Positions 1 through 5,435 of a stretch of 5,575 nt of DNA are shown piece after piece. Position 1 is the first letter of the stretch. Every line of letters starts with the position of its first letter. The position numbers and the translations under genes were made by a program. Source of the DNA: an uncultured Pirellula sp. (GTDB lineage: Bacteria; Planctomycetota; Planctomycetia; Pirellulales; Pirellulaceae); contig CAITIF010000132.1 of assembly GCA_903892365.1 (NCBI GenBank), positions 1-5,575 on the forward strand, written 5' to 3'. The notes under the pieces are model-generated. The model saw nothing but the letters and a program-made list of their open reading frames with translations, ran no database searches and was not told the origin of the DNA.

Positions 1-29
1 GGTATGACTCTTTGGGAGGGGATTTTACA

Positions 30-332
30 CTACAGCTTGAAGATGATGGCCAATTTGGATTCGAAATCGGCGGCGGATAATTCTGCTAAGAGAACTCGTT
101 TTTGGCGAGAAGTTTCTCCGCTCAAAAGGTGGATTTGTGACTTGCGCAGACGCAATTCTTTCGCAAGTAATTCAATCACCGCTTCATTGGCTTTGCCATT
201 TTCGGGTTTTGCAGTAACAGAAATTTTTAACGCGCCAGCTTGTTCGCCGCGAATCTCATTCTTTCGCCCACCCGGCTGAACTTGAAGGGGTACCACTATT
301 CCCCGCGCATCTTCGGTCCACTCAATAGCCAT
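30..332 (-). CDS. DUF167 / YggU family protein
   Basis: A 100-residue protein of the DUF167 (YggU) family, which is small, cytoplasmic and of unknown biochemical function. The family hallmarks appear in order: the VQPGGRKNEI block (residues 18-27), the helix-forming AKPENGKANEAVIELLAKEL block (41-60), and SGETSRQKRV (71-80), which corresponds to the conserved SGxTSRxKxV signature. Its length matches the usual roughly 95-105 residues, so it looks complete. The ATG start is supported by an AAGGA ribosome binding site (plus-strand 342-346) nine bases upstream, and the gene ends in TAG. It lies 57 bp downstream of the yggS-like gene in the same direction, and these two families are commonly neighbours in bacteria. 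The last residues (ADFESKLAIIFKL) extend past the conserved core and are less typical. Family assignment is secure; cellular role is not known. Confidence 0.95.
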   Translation of the reverse strand: MAIEWTEDARGIVVPLQVQPGGRKNEIRGEQAGALKISVTAKPENGKANEAVIELLAKELRLRKSQIHLLSGETSRQKRVLLAELSAADFESKLAIIFKL

Positions 333-389
333 TCGCAGGCTTCCTTCGCATCATCGAATCGACCTGAAGCACTCACGTGCGACCGTGAA

Positions 390-1091
390 TCATTCAAAAA
401 GGGCTGAACCAACACGAATCATGGTGGAGCCAGCTTCTATCGCAGCTTCAAAATCGCCACTCATGCCCATCGACAATTCGTTTAAGTTAGCGGTTGCATA
501 TTTCGCCTGCAACTTGTTTCGCAATTCTCGTAAGCGTTCAAAGTAAGGGCGTGCGGATTCATTGTCGGTTCCCAAGCCTGCCATGCCCATCAACCCGCAG
601 AGTTCGATATGGGGTGAAGCAAGAGCTTTTTCCACAACGGCTTCTATCGAGTCTGGAGCTAACCCGGTCTTAGTTTCATCGCCGGAGATATTGATTTCGA
701 GCAGGACTTTCAAGCGTAAGTTGACACGAGCTGCTTCACTTTCAAGTTCCAATAACAATCGTTCGCTATCAAGCGAATGCAAGAGATGCAACAAAGGCAG
801 GGTTCGGCGGACTTTGTTACGTTGCATGTGACCGATAAAATGCCAACGCAAATTGGGGTCCGTCAACTCTTTGGCTTTGTCCCATAAATCTTGTGGTCGG
901 CTTTCCGCCAGGTCGTGACAGCCCGATTCGAACAGTACCCGCGTTTCGGCAAGCGACGAGTATTTTGTTACGCCCAATAGTCGGACCGACTCCAGCGATC
1001 GTCCAGCGCGAGCGGCAGCAGTTGCCATCCGCTCGCGGACGCGTTCCAAATTATTTGCGATTCGAGATCGTAAAGCATCGTCACTTGTCAC
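390..1091 (-). CDS. yggS: YggS/PROSC family PLP homeostasis protein
   Basis: A 233-residue protein of the YggS/YBL036C/PROSC family. These are single-domain, TIM-barrel-fold PLP-binding proteins (alanine racemase N-terminal type) that buffer pyridoxal 5'-phosphate in the cytoplasm and have no proven enzymatic reaction. The PLP lysine is K43 in LLGVTKYSS. Other family motifs are WHFIGHMQRNKVRRTLP (83-99), HSLDSERL (105-112), INISGDETKTG (133-143), LMGMAGLG (167-174), the phosphate-binding SMGMSGDFEAAIEAGST (207-223) and RVGSALFE (226-233). The length is typical and no key residue is lost. One oddity is LAESRPQ at 61-67, where the family usually has a GEN-type motif. The start is GTG: an excellent GAGGTGAT ribosome binding site lies just upstream (plus-strand about 1096-1103), and no nearby ATG competes. 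It lies 77 bp downstream of the 651-residue gene and 57 bp upstream of the DUF167 gene, consistent with an operon. Confidence 0.96.
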   Translation of the reverse strand: MTSDDALRSRIANNLERVRERMATAAARAGRSLESVRLLGVTKYSSLAETRVLFESGCHDLAESRPQDLWDKAKELTDPNLRWHFIGHMQRNKVRRTLPLLHLLHSLDSERLLLELESEAARVNLRLKVLLEINISGDETKTGLAPDSIEAVVEKALASPHIELCGLMGMAGLGTDNESARPYFERLRELRNKLQAKYATANLNELSMGMSGDFEAAIEAGSTMIRVGSALFE

Positions 1092-1168
1092 AAAATCACC
1101 TCGGGTGTGTCTTGCACGTCCCTACACACTACATATGGAATGAAAATTGTGGAGTGAGGCTGGCTTGT

Positions 1169-3124
1169 CTAGGTTTCGCTCGTTGAATCCGTTTCTTCTT
1201 CGTCATCCGAACCGCTGACTTCAATCAGGGAATCTGTGTTGCCCGTTTTGTAATCAAATGCACAGGCACAGAAGTCCGCTGCGGTATGACAGCCCAGGAA
1301 ACTGCGTGGAACCGAGGTTCCCAATGAACGATAGAAGAGCCACTGCGCTCGATCTAATTGTAGTCGATAGCCAACTGCTACATCCGGAGAAACCAATTGT
1401 AGATTTTCGGCAACCGTTAAAGAACGCCATGTGAGCGGAACATTGAGGTGCTCACGACGAATCGCTAACGCAAGTGGAGCATAAAGGTTTTGGGACTCGG
1501 ATTGATGCTGAATGCAGATCCAGCCATCTTCCACATTCACTTGATGGGCGGAAGGTTGGCGGCGCCATTCGCCGCTCGCCAGTGGCACCAGCAAAGCGTG
1601 ACGTTTGCCTTCCGAAGTAAGCCAACACTCCCTCGTCTTGTCAGCATGCTCTACCTGATAGTCACCAGCCAGAGGCAACGTCGATTGGATTCGCCATTGC
1701 GCTTTGCGAGCACCGAGTAATGCGTCTGCTAACAGCACGATGCCTGTCTCGCGGATGAAGAGGATCTGACGTTGGATTTTGCAGTGCTCGTCACAATGAG
1801 CTTCCAATTCCAAATAATCCACATCGTCTTCCGAAAACCAGCAAACTTCTTGCCACGAGCTGGTAATCGGTAGCTCACGACCATCACACGATATAGTGCA
1901 ACTCCATGGTCCAGCTACTAACGATTCACCTTTCATACCGACGATTTCGACCAACAAAGGGTCCACTGAATAATCGACAGCGATGCGTGATCCATGTGAT
2001 TCCCAGTCACGTTGCATCACCCCCGCTTCACCATTGGTCCAGTAGGACGTGGCTGCGGTTTTTTTGCTGTTTGATTCAGTGGCTCCAGGAAGTAGTGCGG
2101 TCGAGCGTTTGGGTAAGCGGTTCGATAGCAATGCGCCCAGTGCTTTGGGACGCCCCGCAATGCGAAAAGCAGAGGCCCAAAAATCATCAAAGACCTCCCC
2201 CGCATATCCGCGATGAGGTGATAGTAGAAGTGAGCCATCTTTCCGTGTCCAACGCAGCGTTTCAAGCAATAGATTCGAAAAGCCTTTTTTGAAATCACTA
2301 TCGTTCGAAATGGTACCGAGTTGATCAAACCAACCTAGGCTTCGAATGGTCACCGACATCGAAGCCCGCAATCGTCGACCACCACTTTGAATCCAAGCCG
2401 ATGCATCCTCTTTCGCTGCAGATACAGTTTGTTGCAAGGATTGAAAGGCCGTTTCGCCCCAGCTCTTTCCTATGCGTGAATCATCGACCCAGGTCGAGAA
2501 AATCAGCGGAAGTTCAACGTGGGTTATCAACCAACTGATCATGTCAACATCTTCTGTCGGCAAACGATGCGCGAGTTCCAACGAATCGCACCAACCGTTG
2601 CGAACATTCTCGATCCATTCTGAGTCCAGATGCTGCAGCCATGGCCAACATGTGGCTAAGGCTGCTGCCCCCAACATGGTTTCGGCGTGCAGAGCGCGAT
2701 GTGACGATTCTTGAAATACCCATTGCAATGCAGAAGTTGGAAGCGAATGTTCGCTTTCGAGAGAACGAGGCGTGCCTTCGTTATCAAGTACGATTTGAAG
2801 CGCGGCCAACATTTGCTCGAAACGTTGAACGCGAAGTGGGCTTAGGCCCCAACTAAATTGTTGTAAGCGAGTTAGTGTGGCTTGAGCCAGTTTTTTGGGA
2901 GTGGTTTCTGAAAGCAATCGGGTTCGAACATGGTCTGGAGAGATGTTCGTGGCACGGAGCCAGTCTGTTAAAGCGACATCGCGAGCGGGAGATGGCGTTT
3001 TTTCCACCTTGTGCTTCTTGGTCTTCTTACTCGGTTTTTCAGCGCGAGTGGAAGATTTTTCGAGTGGCTTATTTTCAATGGCCATAGGGCGTAGCTTTCT
3101 AGGTTTCCGGCGAAACTTCTCCAT
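1169..3124 (-). CDS. Large uncharacterised protein, possibly heparinase II/III-like
   Basis: A 651-residue protein that I cannot assign with confidence. Residues 1-45 are strongly basic and lysine-rich, with no signal peptide. Residues 50 to about 340 look mainly helical, with many Trp/Leu-rich amphipathic segments (for example LGAAALATCWPWLQHL, 151-166). Residues 360 to about 610 look beta-rich, including DYLELEAHC (437-444) followed by IQRQILFIRETGIVLLADALLG (450-471). A helical toroid followed by a beta-sandwich, with an R-x-I-L-F...G-I-V-L-L-A-D-like strand pair, resembles heparinase II/III-like polysaccharide lyases. I see no assured catalytic Tyr/His set, so this is a weak hypothesis. 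The last 13 residues (639-651) are mostly Asp, Glu, Ser and Thr. The chosen ATG has only a weak GGTGA upstream; Met14 (plus-strand 3083-3085) is an alternative start. It is the first gene of the probable operon with yggS and the DUF167 gene. A real gene is near certain; the function is open. Confidence 0.9.
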   Translation of the reverse strand: MEKFRRKPRKLRPMAIENKPLEKSSTRAEKPSKKTKKHKVEKTPSPARDVALTDWLRATNISPDHVRTRLLSETTPKKLAQATLTRLQQFSWGLSPLRVQRFEQMLAALQIVLDNEGTPRSLESEHSLPTSALQWVFQESSHRALHAETMLGAAALATCWPWLQHLDSEWIENVRNGWCDSLELAHRLPTEDVDMISWLITHVELPLIFSTWVDDSRIGKSWGETAFQSLQQTVSAAKEDASAWIQSGGRRLRASMSVTIRSLGWFDQLGTISNDSDFKKGFSNLLLETLRWTRKDGSLLLSPHRGYAGEVFDDFWASAFRIAGRPKALGALLSNRLPKRSTALLPGATESNSKKTAATSYWTNGEAGVMQRDWESHGSRIAVDYSVDPLLVEIVGMKGESLVAGPWSCTISCDGRELPITSSWQEVCWFSEDDVDYLELEAHCDEHCKIQRQILFIRETGIVLLADALLGARKAQWRIQSTLPLAGDYQVEHADKTRECWLTSEGKRHALLVPLASGEWRRQPSAHQVNVEDGWICIQHQSESQNLYAPLALAIRREHLNVPLTWRSLTVAENLQLVSPDVAVGYRLQLDRAQWLFYRSLGTSVPRSFLGCHTAADFCACAFDYKTGNTDSLIEVSGSDDEEETDSTSET

Positions 3125-3289
3125 TACAAGTTCACCATTTTGCTGATTTTGCCTCTCCTATGCTAGCCCGGATGGGGCAGGCAGGGCTGCTTACCAACAA
3201 CAATCAAGCGTATTACCGTCGATAATGAGCGACAGCACCTGGATAAATCGGAAACGCATGGACAATAGAGCAGTGGCTTAGCGGATCAT

Positions 3290-3317
3290 TTGGTAATGGC
3301 CGTAATCGCGGTACAAT
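3290..3317 (+). promoter_or_regulatory. Candidate sigma-70 promoter for the YdjY-domain gene
   Basis: A TTGGTA box (3290-3295, four of six matches to TTGACA) and a TACAAT box (3312-3317, five of six matches to TATAAT) are separated by 16 bases. Transcription would start near 3324, giving a leader of about 65 bases before the ATG at 3390. This was read by eye, and planctomycete promoters are poorly defined. Confidence 0.4.
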
Positions 3318-3376
3318 GTTTGCTCAAGCAGGCCGCCGTTGGAATGGTCTTCAATGGTAATCAGATGATAACGCGT

Positions 3377-3381
3377 AAGGA
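3377..3381 (+). promoter_or_regulatory. Ribosome binding site of the YdjY-domain gene
   Basis: AAGGA lies eight bases before the ATG at 3390. It settles the start: another ATG at 3382 opens a frame that stops after two further codons, and the sequence ATGAAAAG is repeated back to back here (3382-3389 and 3390-3397). Confidence 0.7.
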
Positions 3382-3389
3382 ATGAAAAG

Positions 3390-4307
3390 ATGAAAAGAGA
3401 TTTTTGGAGTGGTATCCCCACAAAACTGTGTGGCCTGCTGTTTGGGATGTTGTGCATGATCATAATTCCGCAAGAAACGGCATTCTCCCAAGAAACCACA
3501 CCCGAGTCAGGTGAGGTCAAGCAAGAAGAGCAGAAAAGTGAGACTGAGGCGGAAGCGACGACCCCTGCTACCGAGGAATCGATGGCTTGGCCAAAACGCA
3601 CCACGCTTGAACAAAAAGTGGCTCGCGTCTTTGGACCACCACCAGGGATGACTCGGTTAGCCAAAGATGCTCGTATCTGGCTTGATACCAAAAACAAACG
3701 TGTGGTTGTCGATGGTTATGTTGCCCTGCGTGTCGGACAACTTGAAATGTTCGCTTGCCCCGCCGGCACCAAGGAACATGAATCTGTCGTCGGGTTGCTC
3801 ACTAAAGCTCAATATGTTCATGCTGCCTTATTGGCGATTGGAGCCAAGGCCGGAAGTCCTGTGAAATTTGAACCGAAATACACACCCGCCAATGGTTCCA
3901 AGATCAAGATCGAGATCTTGTACGTGGATGATAAAGGGGCCAAGAAACGAGTCGTCGCTCAAGATTGGGTTCGACAAGTTGGTTCTGAAAAGACGCTCGA
4001 TATGGATTGGGTCTTTGCTGGTAGTGGAATGTGGAAAGATCCGGATACCGGAACGGAGCAATATCTAGCTGAAAGTGGTGATTTGATTTGTGTTTCCAAT
4101 TTTACAACAGCAACTCTCGATCTACCTGTGCGTTCCAGTCAAGCCAATTCGTCGCTTATGTTCGCTGCATACACCGATCGAATTCCGCCAGAGCAAACGC
4201 CCGTTCGTTTGGTTTTGAGTATCAAGCCAGACGAAGAAGCGAAAGCGGAACCAGATGGGAATGCTACCGAAGCTCCTGCTACAGAAACACCCGCTTCAGA
4301 TAAATAG
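3390..4307 (+). CDS. Secreted YdjY domain-containing protein
   Basis: A 305-residue exported protein. Residues 1-33 form a signal peptide: basic MKR start, hydrophobic core LCGLLFGMLCMIII (13-26), and likely cleavage after AFS (31-33). A Glu/Thr-rich low-complexity linker follows (34-64). The YdjY domain spans roughly 80-280: DTKNKRVVVDGYVALRVGQLEMF (99-121), then C-P-A-G-T-K-E-H-E (123-131) with the family's Cys...His-Glu signature, HAALLAIGAKAGSPV (144-158), WVFAGSGMW (207-215) and GDLICVSNF (230-238). YdjY-domain proteins are common in Planctomycetota; the domain's biochemical role is not established, although the conserved Cys and His-Glu suggest a binding or catalytic site. The C-terminal tail (281-305) is again Glu/Ala/Thr/Pro-rich. 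No lipobox or transmembrane anchor is visible, so a periplasmic or exported soluble protein is likely. The gene appears to have its own promoter and a downstream hairpin. Confidence 0.93.
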   Translation: MKRDFWSGIPTKLCGLLFGMLCMIIIPQETAFSQETTPESGEVKQEEQKSETEAEATTPATEESMAWPKRTTLEQKVARVFGPPPGMTRLAKDARIWLDTKNKRVVVDGYVALRVGQLEMFACPAGTKEHESVVGLLTKAQYVHAALLAIGAKAGSPVKFEPKYTPANGSKIKIEILYVDDKGAKKRVVAQDWVRQVGSEKTLDMDWVFAGSGMWKDPDTGTEQYLAESGDLICVSNFTTATLDLPVRSSQANSSLMFAAYTDRIPPEQTPVRLVLSIKPDEEAKAEPDGNATEAPATETPASDK

Positions 4308-4308
4308 G

Positions 4309-4326
4309 TGTCGCTTTTTCGCGACA
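4309..4326 (+). repeat. Short hairpin just after the YdjY-domain gene
   Basis: TGTCGC (4309-4314) and GCGACA (4321-4326) are perfect inverted arms of 6 bp around the loop TTTTTC. The hairpin starts one base after the TAG stop. It is not followed by a T-run, so it may stabilise the mRNA end rather than terminate on its own. Confidence 0.45.
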
Positions 4327-4371
4327 TTCCTGTAGTCGAATTGATCTGGATTTGTGGTGCGTTTTTGCGAC

Positions 4372-4404
4372 TAAAGCCACGGGAAATAAATTTCCGTGGC
4401 TTTA
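4372..4404 (+). terminator. Candidate terminator hairpin
   Basis: TAAAGCCACGG (4372-4382) and CCGTGGCTTTA (4394-4404) form a perfect 11-bp stem. The interior (4383-4393) is AT-rich and partly self-complementary, so the stem may extend past a bulged G. The hairpin lies about 65 bases after the YdjY-domain gene and is the strongest inverted repeat in the gap. The sequence after it (AGTGCTTTCT) is only weakly T-rich. Because the stem is A-rich at its left base and T-rich at its right base, it could also work on the opposite strand. A dispersed palindromic repeat is an alternative reading. Confidence 0.6.
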
Positions 4405-4464
4405 AGTGCTTTCTAGGTAAGGGTTTATGGCTCTTGTTTTCGTTTGGCATGGGATTTGGCACGG

Positions 4465-4520
4465 AATTCGAATTAGTAGCCAATCATGACCCGGCCGCAC
4501 CGCTCGAAACGTTCTCGAGC
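4465..4520. repeat. Pair of short palindromes upstream of the D-S-R repeat gene
   Basis: AATTCGAATT (4465-4474) is a perfect 10-bp palindrome. Further on, GCTCGA (4502-4507) and TCGAGC (4515-4520) are perfect 6-bp arms around AACGTTC. The second is 65 bases upstream of the next gene's ATG, so either could be a regulator-binding site or a leader hairpin. A heptamer, TTTGGCA, is also directly repeated just before them (4443-4449 and 4455-4461). Short palindromes arise by chance, so this is weak. Confidence 0.3.
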
Positions 4521-4571
4521 CAGCCCCAGTAAGCTGAAATCAGGGCCGAGGTCACCTCAAGCGAATTTTAG

Positions 4572-4576
4572 GGAGG
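4572..4576 (+). promoter_or_regulatory. Strong ribosome binding site of the D-S-R repeat gene
   Basis: GGAGG lies nine bases before the ATG at 4586, within a longer AGGGAGGA match to the anti-Shine-Dalgarno sequence. It is the best ribosome binding site on the plus strand and fixes the start at 4586 rather than at Met4. Confidence 0.8.
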
Positions 4577-4585
4577 ACCAAAGCC

Positions 4586-5323
4586 ATGAGGGGAATGATC
4601 CGATTACTAGTTGTCTTCGGCTTAGCCGGAATCTTTACCAACATCAGTTCTTTAGTTTATGCAGGAGAGTGGGATCGAGCTGTCGGACCTGCTCGAACGG
4701 TTGAAAATGCAGCTCGTGATTTGCGTCGTCGCATGGAACGAGTGGTCTCCAACCGCTACTCCATCGAACAAGCTGTTCGCCTTGAACGAACGGCTGGCGA
4801 AATGGTCAACCTGTTGCAGATCAATTCATCGCGACCAGGTGAAGTGAGTCATCTGCTCAATGAGCTGGAAGGACTGCATGCTCGTGTACAATCGGTCGTG
4901 TTGATCGAAACCAATCGACGCAATGATCATGCTTTGCGAGCTCAAGCCGATCATTTGGCTCGACGGATGACGGAGTTGCGATTGGCTTTGCGTCGCGTAA
5001 CGGTCGACCCTTTGGATTGTGGTGTCGCTGGAGGTTTACCTTATAGCAGTCGTTATGGTGATCGTGACCGATTCGATTCGCGTTACGATTCGCGATTTGA
5101 TTCACGTCATGACACTTGGCACGATTCACGTTTTGATTCACGATCAGGAGACGACTGGAATCGTCACTATGATGATTCGTGGCGAAACGAAACACGCTAC
5201 TATCGCTCGACTCCAGGCGGACATGGCTACTATGGTGGTAACAACTTCGGATCCAACAGCAACGGATTTCAAGGTTCGGTTCAAACCAGAAATGGTCGTT
5301 ACTCGATCAGTATCGGTCGATAA
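4586..5323 (+). CDS. Secreted protein with Arg-rich helices and (F/Y/H)-D-S-R repeats
   Basis: A 245-residue exported protein of unknown function. Residues 1-26 are a signal peptide (MRGMIR, hydrophobic core LLVVFGLAGIF, cleavage after VYA). Residues 37-140 look helical and rich in Arg, Glu, Leu and Ala (for example ARDLRRRMERVV, 43-54, and ADHLARRMTELRLALRRV, 121-138), perhaps forming a helical bundle. From 157 the sequence changes to low complexity: six tetrapeptide units at 163-186, mostly F/Y-D-S-R, with alternating acid and base and near-neutral charge. Residues 189-207 are Trp/Tyr/Arg/Asp-rich, and 208-230 are Gly/Asn/Tyr-rich. The C-terminus, RNGRYSISIGR, may form a final strand. A single cysteine is present (C145). 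Secretion plus a disordered, aromatic and charged tail suggests a cell-envelope or matrix role, or binding to a polyanion; this is inference only. It follows a terminator-like hairpin, so it is probably transcribed on its own. Confidence 0.88.
   Translation: MRGMIRLLVVFGLAGIFTNISSLVYAGEWDRAVGPARTVENAARDLRRRMERVVSNRYSIEQAVRLERTAGEMVNLLQINSSRPGEVSHLLNELEGLHARVQSVVLIETNRRNDHALRAQADHLARRMTELRLALRRVTVDPLDCGVAGGLPYSSRYGDRDRFDSRYDSRFDSRHDTWHDSRFDSRSGDDWNRHYDDSWRNETRYYRSTPGGHGYYGGNNFGSNSNGFQGSVQTRNGRYSISIGR
5072..5143 (+). repeat. Six 12-bp tandem units encoding X-D-S-R
   Basis: Six consecutive in-frame 12-bp units encode FDSR, YDSR, FDSR, HDTW, HDSR and FDSR (residues 163-186). The middle two bases-and-codons GAT-TC(G/A) and CG(T/A) are well kept, whereas the first codon varies among TTC, TAC, TTT, CAT and CAC. 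Unit 4 (CATGACACTTGG) is the most diverged. The 12-bp length keeps the frame, so units can be gained or lost by slippage without breaking the gene. Confidence 0.9.
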
Positions 5324-5380
5324 TTGCAGAAAAAAGTAGGAGCCAATAGCAAGGATGCAACAACGATTTACGATTACATC

Positions 5381-5435
5381 AACTCTCCTCACATTTCCAC
5401 TCGAAAAATCGAGTTGAGTACTGTCGTGGAGAGTT
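5381..5435. terminator. Nested inverted repeat between convergent genes, candidate bidirectional terminator
   Basis: Outer arms AACTCTCC (5381-5388) and GGAGAGTT (5428-5435) are perfect 8-bp complements. Nested inside are ACTCGA (5399-5404) and TCGAGT (5409-5414), a perfect 6-bp hairpin with an AAAA loop. The structure fills the gap between the plus-strand repeat-protein gene and the convergent minus-strand gene, and its outer arm touches that gene's stop codon. On the plus strand it is followed by TCATTTCTT, which is moderately T-rich; no clear T-run follows on the minus strand. Its position favours termination in both directions. Confidence 0.5.

Larger units (their letters stand above)
3125..3389. 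promoter_or_regulatory. Divergent intergenic region
   Basis: These 265 bp lie between two divergent genes and should hold promoters for both directions. A rightward sigma-70-like promoter can be proposed and is listed separately. In the leftward direction I found no -35/-10 pair with good spacing; the GGAGAGG-like sequence lies too far upstream of the 651-residue gene (about 28 bases) to serve its ATG. I found no tRNA, no convincing small gene and no long repeat here. Confidence 0.6.

Noticed and set aside
373..388. Small inverted repeat TCACG/CGTGA between yggS and the DUF167 gene
   Set aside because: A 5-bp stem without a T-run is within chance expectation and lies inside a probable operon.
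1906..2328. Overlapping frames of 100-130 codons on both strands inside the 651-residue gene
   Set aside because: They lie in other frames of a long and coherent gene, lack ribosome binding sites and show no family motif.
3278..3697. Minus-strand frame overlapping the start of the YdjY-domain gene
   Set aside because: It is antisense to a clear signal peptide and domain, with no ribosome binding site or recognisable motif.
4445..4471. Sigma-54-like TGGCA(C/T)G boxes
   Set aside because: The -24-type half matches, but the required GC at the -12 position is missing for both copies (TCGA and TTGG instead of TTGC).
4308..4532. Plus-strand frame between the two exported-protein genes
   Set aside because: It starts at a GTG directly after the stop codon and reads through both hairpins, so it is most likely non-coding.
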